DNA from: Maricaulis sp034659015
Lineage (GTDB): Bacteria > Pseudomonadota > Alphaproteobacteria > Caulobacterales > Maricaulaceae
Reading direction: 5' to 3'
Length of the DNA stretch: 64,000 nucleotides
Assembly (NCBI GenBank): GCA_034659015.1
Contig: JAYEGL010000001.1
Location: forward strand, 310,001-374,000
Under the pieces are notes generated by a model. It saw nothing but the letters and a program-made list of their open reading frames with translations, was not told the origin of the DNA and searched no databases. Within the stretch, counting starts at the first letter, position 1. Each line of letters opens with the position of its first letter. Of the stretch, positions 44,945 through 53,637 are shown piece by piece. A program made the translations under genes and the position numbers.

Positions 44945-46879
44945 TCAATCCGCGGCCGTTGCGGGGCGCAGGGCGCACAACGCGCCGAGCGCCTCGGACA
45001 CGGCCCGGCCGTCGCCGGTTTTCGTCGCATCGAGAAGGCTTTCCAGCTCGCTGGCCACGGCGCCGGTGTCCAGCACCGGTCCGGTGATCGACCAGACGCC
45101 GTCGATCGCCGTCGGTTCGCGCCGCTCGAAGGCATAGACTAGGTTCTCGTGCCGCTTCTCGCCGGGGCGCAGGCCGACGACCGAGATCGCGCCCGGCGCG
45201 TCCGGATCGCGGCCGCGCAGCCGCAGCAATTGCCGGGCGAGGCGCAGGATGGAGACCGGCTCGCCCATGTCGAGCACGTAGAGCGCGCCGTTGAGGGCCT
45301 CGTCGAAAGCGGTCTGGGCGGCGGCGTCGAGAACGAGGCCCGAGGCCTCTTCCACGGTCATGAAATAGCGTGTGGCTTCCGGATCGGTCACGGTGACCGG
45401 ATCGCCGGCCTCGATCTGCCGCTCGAACAGCGGCACGACCGAGCCCGTGGAGCCGAGCACATTGCCGAAGCGCACCACGCAGATACGCGTCCCGGACCCG
45501 TCGGCGGCGGCGGAGCGGGCATAGAGTTCGGCGGCGCGTTTGGTCGCGCCCATGACATTGCCGGGATCGACGGCCTTGTCGGTCGAGATCAGCGCCACGA
45601 TCCGGGCGCCGTGCCGCTTGGCGATCTCGATCGTGTTGACGGTACCCACCACATTCGTGCGCACGGCCTCGCCGGGATTGAGTTCGCTCATCGGCACGTG
45701 TTTCAGCGCCGCGGCGTGCAGCACGACGTCGGGACGTTCCTCGGCAAAAGCGGTTTCCAGCCGCTGCGTGTCGCGGATATCGCCCAGCATGGCGCGCCAT
45801 TCCACCCGCGGCTGGCGCCGGGCGAATTCCAGGTCGATCTCGTAGAGATTGGCCTCGGAGGCATCGAAGAAGATCAGCTTTTCCGGGTTCAGCGTCGCCG
45901 CCAGCCGGGCCAGCTGCGAACCGATCGTGCCGCCGGCCCCCGTGATCAGGACGCGCTTGCCCTCGATCAGCGGCCGGGCAGGACCCAGATCGGGCGCGCG
46001 CGGCGGCCGGTTGAGCAGGTCGGCGGCCTCCACGGGCGAGAAGGCGCCGGGTCCGTCGGTCGGCCGGGCGCGGGACAGCTTGGCGCCGGTGCGGGCCGCG
46101 ACCCGGATCAGCTCGTTGACGACTTCCACGTCCGGGCTGGTGCCGGCCAGGACCAGGCGGGGCGTCAGCGCCTCGGCCTGGGCCAGCCGGTTGAGCGCCG
46201 GGGTCAGGGCCTGCAGCCCGCCCAGAACCGGCACGCCGCGAATGGCATGCCCGGTCAGTTGCGATCCCGGCTCGATCAGGCCTTTCGGGCGGAAGGGCGC
46301 GGATCCGTTGCGGCGCACGATGTCGCGCAGGGCCTCGTCGAGATCCGCTTCGGTGCCGACCAGGATGGCGGCGGGCTTGGAGCGGTCCTCGACCTGCAGC
46401 ACGCCCCGCAGGCCCTGGGTGCGCAGGGCGGCCAGCAGGAAGCGCGGCGCCAGCAGCAGGCCGATCAGAATGGGGATGTCGATCAGGATGGAGGTCCGCG
46501 GGAACCCGTCCAGCCGGTTGATCAGGAACAGCATGGGCAGGAAGACGAGATTGGCGATCAGCACGGCCCGCACGATGCGCGCCGCATCGTTCAGCGCGGT
46601 ATAGCGCCACAGGCCGCGGTGGAGCCCTTCCAGCGGGAAGACGATGGCGCAGGCCAGCGAAAACACCGTGACCGATTGCAGCATCACCTGGTCGGGCGGA
46701 CCGATCGGTTCGAACCGGTAGCGCAGCAGGACAGCCGCCCACATGGATACAGCGCCTGCTGCCAGGTCGAACAGGGCCACCGCCACCATGGAAAGCTGGT
46801 TGCGCGTGGTCGCAAGATGGCCGGCATGGTTCCGGCGATCGGTGTCGGGTCGCCCGGCATCTGGACGGGGTGTGCTCAT
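44945..46879 (-). CDS. Membrane-bound nucleotide-sugar 4,6-dehydratase, FlmA/WbpM/CapD type
   Basis: A 644-residue protein with about four N-terminal membrane helices (residues 30-165) and a cytoplasmic Rossmann-type dehydratase domain: GAGGTIGSQLARLAATLNPEKL, ALKHVPMSELNPGEAV, ALISTDKAVDPGNVMGATKRAAELYA. The STDKAV motif is that of the UDP-GlcNAc 4,6-dehydratase group. It likely supplies modified sugars for polysaccharide or flagellin glycosylation. The start was set at the ATG overlapping the heparinase stop (ATGA); the frame remains open far upstream. Confidence 0.9.
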   Translation of the reverse strand: MSTPRPDAGRPDTDRRNHAGHLATTRNQLSMVAVALFDLAAGAVSMWAAVLLRYRFEPIGPPDQVMLQSVTVFSLACAIVFPLEGLHRGLWRYTALNDAARIVRAVLIANLVFLPMLFLINRLDGFPRTSILIDIPILIGLLLAPRFLLAALRTQGLRGVLQVEDRSKPAAILVGTEADLDEALRDIVRRNGSAPFRPKGLIEPGSQLTGHAIRGVPVLGGLQALTPALNRLAQAEALTPRLVLAGTSPDVEVVNELIRVAARTGAKLSRARPTDGPGAFSPVEAADLLNRPPRAPDLGPARPLIEGKRVLITGAGGTIGSQLARLAATLNPEKLIFFDASEANLYEIDLEFARRQPRVEWRAMLGDIRDTQRLETAFAEERPDVVLHAAALKHVPMSELNPGEAVRTNVVGTVNTIEIAKRHGARIVALISTDKAVDPGNVMGATKRAAELYARSAAADGSGTRICVVRFGNVLGSTGSVVPLFERQIEAGDPVTVTDPEATRYFMTVEEASGLVLDAAAQTAFDEALNGALYVLDMGEPVSILRLARQLLRLRGRDPDAPGAISVVGLRPGEKRHENLVYAFERREPTAIDGVWSITGPVLDTGAVASELESLLDATKTGDGRAVSEALGALCALRPATAAD

Positions 46880-48651
46880 CCGGTTTCCCCCTCTGCGCCC
46901 CCCACCTGGCCGAGGCGCTGAAAAGCCCAGCGAACGCGATTGGGCGGCCGGTCTCCGGCACCAAAGGGTTCTGCTTCGCCCTGTACTACAATCTGCGTGG
47001 CGCGTTGTGGAGGCGCGCCCGCAGCCAGATACACAGAGCGTTCCAGCCGGATCGGCCCGCCATCGGTGCGGAAACGCCAGCCATCGCCATTGGGCTGGAC
47101 CAGGAGCGCACTCATGGAGTCCCGCGACAGCGAGGCCCGCACCTGGGGGTGAAGGTGGAAGCGGATGGCGAAACGCCAGCGCGCATCGACATCCTCCGGC
47201 GCGCCGTCGGAGACCGGACGGAAAAGCGCGTCCTCGCCCCGGACATCGCCGCCGTCGGCAGCCAGGAAGATGCGCCGGCGATGGGACAGGCCGTAATCCT
47301 CGCGATAGCCGGCATGGATGCCTTCCAGCCAGATCCCCATCTCCTCCTCGTTGCGGCGGGCCGTCACCGAGGCCGGTGCCGTGGCCAGGCGCGGGCCGAG
47401 CAGATCGCGCCGCCAGCCGGGCGGGAAGAGGCGGGCCGAGGAGGTTTCGTCCAGGATCAGCGTGGAATGGGCGGCCGTGGCGCGCACGGCTTCGCGCCAG
47501 CTCGCCGGCTGGTCGTCGTGCCAGCCGCAATTGACCACCAGGCGGCCGCCGGCCGTGCACAGTTCGAAGGCCAGCGCGCTGGCATGGGCGCCGGTGCTCA
47601 GCGGGCCGCGCGGCGCGCCGCCGACATCGAGCAGCACCGTGGCCTCGCCGGCGCCGGCCCGGTGATAGCCGGAATGGGGCGCAAAACCGAAGGGCTTGGC
47701 CCGGGTGTCGTCATGGCGCAGCACCGCGTCCAGCGCGTGCCGGTCGCCTTCGCCGCCGCCATGGAAACTCGCCAGCCCGCCATCGGACATGCGGAAGAAG
47801 CGCACCATCGGGGCCAGCCGGTCGATGGCGCGTGCGATATCCTGCGGCAGCTCGGCGCCGGCGGACTGGGCCGCCTCGCGCACGGTAACCAGGTCGATCA
47901 GTGCTTCGGCACAGGCGCGCGGCGAGCGTGTGACATGACCGCCATCGGGCAGGATCTGGCGCTGGACCTCGCGGGCCAGGGCCTGGAAGCCGGCGCGCTG
48001 CAGCCCGTCCTGACCGGGCAGGCACAAGCCCGTCAGCGCCAGCGCGGCGGCACACTGCAGACGCGTCGTCCCGTCCGGTGCGATGGCGAGCGAGCGTTGC
48101 AGATAGCGCGCCTGCCGCAACAGGGACTTGAAACGGGTCGTGCGCGCCTTGCGGCTTTCCTCCGTGTCATTGAACAGGACCTCGCCGCAGCGCAGCCAGT
48201 TCAGAAGGCGGGCCGACAGCACGTCATGGGACCAGGCGAAACTGTTCCAGCGCCCGAAATGGGCAATCCATTCGTCCACGAAGCGGCGCACGAACACGGC
48301 GCCGTCCGGCCTGCCGTCCGATGGCGCGGCGAGACAGTCGCGCATCCAGCCGAAACCGTGCAGCCGCCGGGCGAAGGCGCGGGTCGGTGCCGGCTGCAGC
48401 CAGGCGGTCTCCGGTCCGTCCACCACCAGTGTCTCGCCGGCCAGGGTGAAACGGCCGGCCAGCATGGCGGCGCCCCGCTCGGGATTGGCCGCATAGACAT
48501 CTTCCGGACGTACCGCGAGGGCGTCGGGCACGCCGCCCAGCCCGCTCGGGCCGGATGGCAGGCCGATGGCGTGCAGGGTGGAGGAGGCCTCGCGCCGCAG
48601 CGCCATCACGGTGGCGCCGGCATAATCGGACAGACGCACCGCGCGAGCCAT
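46876..48651 (-). CDS. Heparinase II/III family protein
   Basis: A 591-residue protein of the heparinase II/III-like alginate/heparin lyase group: an alpha-helical toroid with WIAHFGRWNSFAWSHDVLSARLLNWL and a beta-sheet domain with VLLDVGGAPRGPLSTGAHASALAFEL and VNCGWHDDQPASWREAVRATAAHSTL. No signal peptide is visible, so it may be cytoplasmic or exported differently. In related genomes a gene like this lies between rsmB and purH. Here it overlaps the dehydratase gene by 4 bp. Confidence 0.92.
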   Translation of the reverse strand: MARAVRLSDYAGATVMALRREASSTLHAIGLPSGPSGLGGVPDALAVRPEDVYAANPERGAAMLAGRFTLAGETLVVDGPETAWLQPAPTRAFARRLHGFGWMRDCLAAPSDGRPDGAVFVRRFVDEWIAHFGRWNSFAWSHDVLSARLLNWLRCGEVLFNDTEESRKARTTRFKSLLRQARYLQRSLAIAPDGTTRLQCAAALALTGLCLPGQDGLQRAGFQALAREVQRQILPDGGHVTRSPRACAEALIDLVTVREAAQSAGAELPQDIARAIDRLAPMVRFFRMSDGGLASFHGGGEGDRHALDAVLRHDDTRAKPFGFAPHSGYHRAGAGEATVLLDVGGAPRGPLSTGAHASALAFELCTAGGRLVVNCGWHDDQPASWREAVRATAAHSTLILDETSSARLFPPGWRRDLLGPRLATAPASVTARRNEEEMGIWLEGIHAGYREDYGLSHRRRIFLAADGGDVRGEDALFRPVSDGAPEDVDARWRFAIRFHLHPQVRASLSRDSMSALLVQPNGDGWRFRTDGGPIRLERSVYLAAGAPPQRATQIVVQGEAEPFGAGDRPPNRVRWAFQRLGQVGGAEGETG

Positions 48652-48656
48652 GGCGA

Positions 48657-49316
48657 TCAGCGACGCAGGGCTTGGATGTTGTCGCGATAGGCGTCGGGCC
48701 CGCCGCGAAACACGGCCGATCCGGCCACCAGGGCGTCGGCGCCGGCGGCGATGCAGGCCTTCGCCGTTTCCGGGTTCACCCCGCCATCCACCTCGATCAT
48801 CGTGTCCAGGCCGCGGCCGTCGATCGTGTTGCGCAGGGTTTCGATCTTGCGCAGCTGGTCCTCGATGAAGCTCTGCCCGCCAAAGCCCGGATTGACGCTC
48901 ATCACCAGGACGAGATCGAGCTCGCCAAGAACGTAATCGAGCGTCTCCGGCGGTGTGGACGGGTTCAGCGCGGCCCCGGCCTTCACGCCGGCCCCGCGGA
49001 TTTTCTGGACCGTACGGTGGAAATGCGGACCGGCTTCGGGATGGGCGGTGATGATATCGGCGCCCGCATCGACGAAGGCGTCGATATAGGGATCGACCGG
49101 GCTGATCATCAGGTGCACGTCGAAGGGCTTTTTCGTGTGCGGTCTCAGGGACTTCACCACGCCGGGACCGATCGTCAGATTGGGCACGTAATGCCCGTCC
49201 ATGACATCGACATGGATCCAGTCCGCCCCGGCCGCGTCAATGGCGCGGACTTCTTCACCCAGCTTGGCGAAATCGGCCGACAGGATCGACGGCGAGATGA
49301 TTTGCGATGCGCCCAT
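48657..49316 (-). CDS. rpe: Ribulose-phosphate 3-epimerase
   Basis: A 219-residue TIM-barrel epimerase of the pentose phosphate and Calvin pathways. ISPSILSADFAKLGEEV, the metal-binding HVDVMDGHYVPN, HLMISPVDPYID, NPGFGGQSFIEDQLRKI and VDGGVNPETAKACIAAGAD are all present. The ATG at 49316 is preferred over an earlier one because it matches the family N-terminus. It lies 5 bp upstream of the heparinase gene and follows rsmB. Confidence 0.95.
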   Translation of the reverse strand: MGASQIISPSILSADFAKLGEEVRAIDAAGADWIHVDVMDGHYVPNLTIGPGVVKSLRPHTKKPFDVHLMISPVDPYIDAFVDAGADIITAHPEAGPHFHRTVQKIRGAGVKAGAALNPSTPPETLDYVLGELDLVLVMSVNPGFGGQSFIEDQLRKIETLRNTIDGRGLDTMIEVDGGVNPETAKACIAAGADALVAGSAVFRGGPDAYRDNIQALRR

Positions 49317-49376
49317 GCCAGTCCGATAACAGGGGGTCATGACCGGCGCAAGCCGGGCTCGCGCCTGGCGCGAATG

Positions 49377-50675
49377 TCAGCTGCGCTTTTCGAAGCGGGC
49401 GATGAAAAAGCCGTCCATGCCGCCGCGGTCCGCCCAGAGGGCCGGGGTGAGGCGCAGCCCGCCCTGCGGGGTGATGGCCTCGGCCAGGCCGGGCACCTCG
49501 CCATCCTGGATGGCGACCGGTTTCAGCTCCTTGCGATTGCGCAGCAGGGCCTCGGCGAACTGTTCGCCCTCTTCCGGCTGCAGCGAGCAGGTGCACACGA
49601 CCAGCCAGCCGCCGGGCCGCAGCATGCGGGCCGCTGCGCCGGCCAGCTCCAGCTGGATTTTGGCCATGCGCTGGACATCGCCGGGTTTCTTGATCCAGGC
49701 GGCTTCGGGATGGCGCCGCATCGTGCCGGTCGCCGTGCAGGGCGCGTCCAGCAGGACCGCGTCGGCAGGTCCCTTGGGCTTGAAGCGGCGGACGTCCTCG
49801 ACCGCGACCGAGGCACGCAGGCCGGTGCGGGCGAGATTGTCGCGCAGGCGTTTCAGCCGGCCTTCATTGTTGTCCACGGCCGTCACACGGCCGCCCAGCG
49901 CCGCCAGCTGCAGCGTCTTGCCGCCCGGCGCCGCGCACAGATCGGAGACATAATCGCCCGGCTTTATGCCCAGGAGGGTGGCGGGAATGGCGGCCGCGGC
50001 GTCCTGGGCCCACCAGGCGCCCTCGCGAAAACCGGGAAGCTGGGTGATGTCGCCGATTTCGCGCCGCCGCAGCGTGCCCGTCGGCAGGATCTCCGCGCCC
50101 AGCTCTTCCGCCCAGCGCTCGCGTTCGGCCGGGTCCTTCACCGTGATGTCCAGCGGCGGCGGCTGCATCTGGGTATTGGCGATGCGCGCCAGCGTGCCGG
50201 GCCCGTAGGCCTTGCGCCAGGAGCGGGCGATCCAGTCGGGCAGATTGTCCCGCGGCGCCGAGCGCGCGGCGATGTCGCGGCCTTCCCGGTCCACCTTGCG
50301 CAGCACGGCGTTGACCACGCCTTTCAGCCCCTGGGACTCGGTCGTGTCCCGGCACAGCTCCACCGTGGTCGAGACGACCGCATGGGGCGGGCTGTCCATC
50401 CATAACAACTGCGTTGCGCCGGTCACCAGCAGGGCGGCGGCGTATTCCGGGGTTTCCTCGAGCGGTTTGGCGAGGAACTGGTCGAGCACTTTGCGGGTCT
50501 GGCCCAGACGCCGGAAGGTCGTGGCCAGGATGGCGCGCGCGAAGGCGCGGTCCCGGTCGCTCATCTTGCGATAGCCGGGGGCGTGTTCCAGCGCCGGTTC
50601 CAGGGCGCGCCGGTCGCGCAATATGGTGGCATAGGCCAGGGCGGCGCAGCGCCGCGGGGGCAATCCGTCTTTCAT
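49377..50675 (-). CDS. rsmB: 16S rRNA (cytosine-967 C5) methyltransferase RsmB
   Basis: A 432-residue SAM-dependent methyltransferase for C967 of 16S rRNA. N-terminal NusB-like domain (LEPALEHAPGYRKMSDRDRAFARAI) precedes the methyltransferase: DLCAAPGGKTLQLAALGG, LLDAPCTATGTMRRHPEA (nucleophile Cys in TATG context) and VCTCSLQPEEGEQ. It heads a row rsmB-rpe-heparinase-dehydratase-purH on the minus strand. Confidence 0.94.
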   Translation of the reverse strand: MKDGLPPRRCAALAYATILRDRRALEPALEHAPGYRKMSDRDRAFARAILATTFRRLGQTRKVLDQFLAKPLEETPEYAAALLVTGATQLLWMDSPPHAVVSTTVELCRDTTESQGLKGVVNAVLRKVDREGRDIAARSAPRDNLPDWIARSWRKAYGPGTLARIANTQMQPPPLDITVKDPAERERWAEELGAEILPTGTLRRREIGDITQLPGFREGAWWAQDAAAAIPATLLGIKPGDYVSDLCAAPGGKTLQLAALGGRVTAVDNNEGRLKRLRDNLARTGLRASVAVEDVRRFKPKGPADAVLLDAPCTATGTMRRHPEAAWIKKPGDVQRMAKIQLELAGAAARMLRPGGWLVVCTCSLQPEEGEQFAEALLRNRKELKPVAIQDGEVPGLAEAITPQGGLRLTPALWADRGGMDGFFIARFEKRS

Positions 50676-50727
50676 GGCGCGGGAGCTAGCATGGGCGGGC
50701 GCCCCCGTCTAATGCGCGTTGCGGCGT

Positions 50728-50769
50728 TCGGGGACAGACACGTAAGCGTGCTTACGTGTCTGTCCCCGA
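50728..50769. repeat. REP-like palindrome, copy 2
   Basis: GGGGACAGACACGTAAGC and its reverse complement flank a 2-base centre, and the arms extend by three further base pairs on the outside to 21 bp each. It abuts the htpX stop codon, so it may end htpX transcription. Same family as 43241-43278. Confidence 0.85.
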
Positions 50770-51666
50770 TTACCCCCACGGCCCGCGCGGGGCCCAGGGG
50801 CCGGACTGCACCGGGGCTGCGGCGCCGGCCATCTCGCGCAGTTTCGCGATCCGGTTGGCGGTGTCCGGGTGGGTGGAGAAGAGATTGTCCATGCGCTGGC
50901 CGTTGAGCGGATTGATGATGAACATGTGGGCGGTCGCCGGATTGCGCTCGGCGCCCTCATTCATGGTGCGGCGGGCGGTGCGCTCGATCTTCTCCAGCGC
51001 GCTGGCCAGGGCGAGCGGCCGGCCGAGGATTTCCGCGCCGACCCGGTCGGCCTCGTATTCGCGGGCGCGGCTGATCGCGCTCTGCACCAGCATGGCGGCC
51101 ATGGGGGCGAAGATCATCAGGGCGATCGAGCCGATCAGCCCGGCCCGGTTTCCGCCGCCGAAGAAGAGGGCGAAATTCGCCAGCATGGCGATCGCACCGG
51201 CCAGGGTGGCGGTGACCGTCATGGTCAGCGTGTCGCGGTTTTTCACATGGGCCAGCTCGTGCGCCATCACGCCCTGCACCTCCTCCCGGTCGAGCCGGGC
51301 GAGTAGGCCGGTTGTCGCTGCAACGGCGGCATGGTTCGGATCGCGGCCCGTGGCGAAGGCGTTGGGCTGATCGCTCTCCATCACGAAGACGCGGGGTACG
51401 GGCAGGCCGGCGCGGCGGGCGAGCATGTCGACATCGCCGGCATACTGGCGCAATTGCGGATGCCGCTCGTCCGGGCCGATCTCGCGGGCGCCGTGCATGC
51501 GCAGCACCATGTCGGCACTGTTCCACCAGGCGAACAGGTTCATGCCGCCGGCGAAAACCAGGGCGATCAGGGCACCGGCCGGGCCTCCCAGAAGATAACC
51601 GATCCCCATGAAGAGGGCGGTCATGCCGGCCAGCAGGAGGAAGGTACGCAAAGTGTTGGCAGTCAT
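50770..51666 (-). CDS. htpX: Membrane metalloprotease HtpX
   Basis: A 298-residue inner-membrane zinc metallopeptidase for membrane-protein quality control. Two N-terminal helices, then catalytic HELAH (zinc ligands), SRAREYEADRVGAEI with the third ligand, and the C-terminal FSTHPDTANRIAKL. Start set at the ATG that gives the MTANTLRTFLLLAGMTAL helix. Its stop is followed at once by a REP element. Divergent from SdhAF4. Confidence 0.94.
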   Translation of the reverse strand: MTANTLRTFLLLAGMTALFMGIGYLLGGPAGALIALVFAGGMNLFAWWNSADMVLRMHGAREIGPDERHPQLRQYAGDVDMLARRAGLPVPRVFVMESDQPNAFATGRDPNHAAVAATTGLLARLDREEVQGVMAHELAHVKNRDTLTMTVTATLAGAIAMLANFALFFGGGNRAGLIGSIALMIFAPMAAMLVQSAISRAREYEADRVGAEILGRPLALASALEKIERTARRTMNEGAERNPATAHMFIINPLNGQRMDNLFSTHPDTANRIAKLREMAGAAAPVQSGPWAPRGPWG

Positions 51667-51720
51667 GGTCGGGCAGTATCCGTTCTTGGCGCGAGGCCGT
51701 TGTCGGCCTAGATAGATGGT

Positions 51721-51951
51721 ATGACCCAGAAGGATCGGCAAGACGGGACGGATGCGTCCGGAATCCCCGCTCATGCAGCGCCGGACAAGCCGTTGAGCCC
51801 GGCGGCGAAGCGCGCGCTGGAAGAGGCCGAGGCGCGCCGGCAGGCGCAGGCGGACATGGAATTGCCGCCGGAACAGGGCGGCCGCCGCAACGGGCCGGAA
51901 CCCACGCGCTATGGCGACTGGGAGAAGAAGGGCATTCTCAGCGACTTCTGA
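51721..51951 (+). CDS. DUF1674/SdhAF4 family protein
   Basis: A 76-residue protein ending GPEPTRYGDWEKKGILSDF, the conserved motif of DUF1674, the family of succinate dehydrogenase assembly factor 4 (Sdh8). In mitochondria this factor helps attach FAD-containing SdhA; the bacterial role is inferred. In related genomes it lies beside htpX. The N-terminal half is a charged, low-complexity linker. Confidence 0.88.
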   Translation: MTQKDRQDGTDASGIPAHAAPDKPLSPAAKRALEEAEARRQAQADMELPPEQGGRRNGPEPTRYGDWEKKGILSDF

Positions 51952-52039
51952 TCGCCGGCCCGGTTGAACCGGCGTGCGCTCACTCGCCTGCGGCGTGAAG
52001 CCGCTTCGCGGGCGTAGCGCCAGGCGCTAGTGTGCCGCT

Positions 52040-52651
52040 ATGGCACAAGGCTTCCATCATATCCTGGCCGCACTGGGCGGCCTCGCACTGCTGGCATCCC
52101 CGGTTCTGGCACAGGGTCAGGCCGTGCCGCAGCGCGACTGTTCGCCCGAGGATATCCGCCAGGCCCTGGCGGGCGCGTATACTGGTCCGCCCTGCCGCTT
52201 TACCGAAATGCCGGCCGGGGCGCAGCCTGCGCCGCGCGCGGATTTCCAGGCGGATGTCCGGCGTCTCGCCGGGGCCCGGCAGACCCGTGACGAAGCGTTG
52301 CACAATGATGGCGAAGTCGTGACTTATGCCGGACCTTCGATGAGCCGGAGTGCGCACCATGAAGCGGGCGTCCGTGAGGCGCGGAATTTCGACCCGACGC
52401 GGCGCCATCGCGAACCACGGCCGGCGCCGCAGCCGGAACCGGTCCGGCTCTCCGACAGCTTCTTCACCGGCCCGCTGGCCGGCGGGGTCGAGCGTCCCTT
52501 CACACCGATCTACAGCTATCGCGGCATCGTGCTGATTTCCGCTTCCGGAGAGACGCGGACGGGCTTTTCCGGTGTGCGCCACCTGACGCGCCGCACCCGC
52601 GCGCTGGATACGCGGCGGCCCGGACCGGCGCGGGCCTATCCCTACGACTAG
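52040..52651 (+). CDS. Secreted hypothetical protein
   Basis: A 203-residue protein with a signal peptide (ending ...ALLASPVLA) and a mature part rich in Pro, Arg and Glu. Two cysteines occur (RDC and PPCRFTEMPAG). No known domain was recognised. The middle (REPRPAPQPEPVRLSD) looks disordered; the tail has basic, Arg-rich repeats. Its 3' end is followed 25 bp later by repeat copy 2. Confidence 0.6.
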   Translation: MAQGFHHILAALGGLALLASPVLAQGQAVPQRDCSPEDIRQALAGAYTGPPCRFTEMPAGAQPAPRADFQADVRRLAGARQTRDEALHNDGEVVTYAGPSMSRSAHHEAGVREARNFDPTRRHREPRPAPQPEPVRLSDSFFTGPLAGGVERPFTPIYSYRGIVLISASGETRTGFSGVRHLTRRTRALDTRRPGPARAYPYD

Positions 52652-52675
52652 GCCGTTTTGTGACATAAAACCGGT

Positions 52676-52841
52676 TGTCATCCCGGCCGGATAGCCCGCG
52701 CATGCGGGCTGGAGAGCCGGGACCCATACGCGCCGATCTCTGCCGGAAGCAGGCTCGGTATCCGCGACAGCTGGATGAGCACCGGGATTATGGGTCCCGG
52801 ACTTGCGCCCCGCCTGCGCGGGGCATCCATCCGGGATGACA
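52676..52841 (+). repeat. 166-bp palindromic intergenic element, copy 2
   Basis: Same orientation and length as the copy at 1729-1894, with the same terminal TGTCATCCC/GGGATGACA arms; they differ at only a handful of positions. It lies between the convergent hypothetical and pyrF genes. Confidence 0.9.
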
Positions 52842-52864
52842 CGGCTGGATGACAAGGATGGACG

Positions 52865-53575
52865 CTAAGCCGCCACCGGCGGGACGGTCGCCATCTCCTC
52901 CACGATCGCCCGGGCCGCGGCGGCGGGATCCCCGGCGGCGTTGACCGGTCGGCCGACCACGAGATGGCTGGCGCCGCTGGCCAGGGCCGAGGCCGGGGTG
53001 GCGACGCGCTTCTGGTCGCCGATATCGGCGCCGGCGGGCCGGATGCCCGGGGTAACGATCAGGAAGCCCTCGCCGAAGCGTTCGCGGATCTCGGCGGCCT
53101 CGTGGGCGCTGGCGACAACGCCGGCGACACCGGCTTCCAGCGCCTGTTCGACCCGGCGCAGCACCAGGTCGCGGGCGCCGTAGGCATAGCCCATCTCGGC
53201 CAGCATTGCGTCGTCATAGCTGGTCAGCACCGTGACGCCGAGAATGCCCAGATCCGAGCCCTCACTGCCCGCGACGGCAGCCCGCATCACCGGCGGTTCG
53301 GCGTGCACGGTCAGAAGATCGGCGCCGCCGGCCGTGATCGAGCGGGTGGCCTTCTCCACCGTGGCGGGAATGTCGTGCAGCTTGAAGTCCAGGAAGACCT
53401 GCTTGCCGTCGGCCTTGAGGCGCCGGCACAGCTCCATGCCGCCGACGGGAAAGAGCTGGAGCCCGATCTTGTAGAAGCTGACGGCATCGCCGACCGAACG
53501 GGTCAGCGACCAGGCCCGGTCGGTCGTTGGCAGGTCGAGGGCGACGATGAGGCGGGGGTCTGCGGCGCTGGACAT
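52865..53575 (-). CDS. pyrF: Orotidine 5'-phosphate decarboxylase
   Basis: A 236-residue enzyme for the last step of UMP synthesis. LIVALDLPTTDRAW, the catalytic FLDFKLHDIPATV (Asp-Lys-Asp set), the TVHAEPPVMRAAV segment and FLIVTPGIRPAGADIGDQKR all fit the family. It is a stand-alone gene, divergent neither with pyrE nor other pyr genes here. Confidence 0.95.
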   Translation of the reverse strand: MSSAADPRLIVALDLPTTDRAWSLTRSVGDAVSFYKIGLQLFPVGGMELCRRLKADGKQVFLDFKLHDIPATVEKATRSITAGGADLLTVHAEPPVMRAAVAGSEGSDLGILGVTVLTSYDDAMLAEMGYAYGARDLVLRRVEQALEAGVAGVVASAHEAAEIRERFGEGFLIVTPGIRPAGADIGDQKRVATPASALASGASHLVVGRPVNAAGDPAAAARAIVEEMATVPPVAA

Positions 53576-53637
53576 GGCGGTCTTCTAGGTCGTGTTGCCG
53601 GAAAAGATCAAGCTGGGCCCGACAAGATCAAGCCGGT

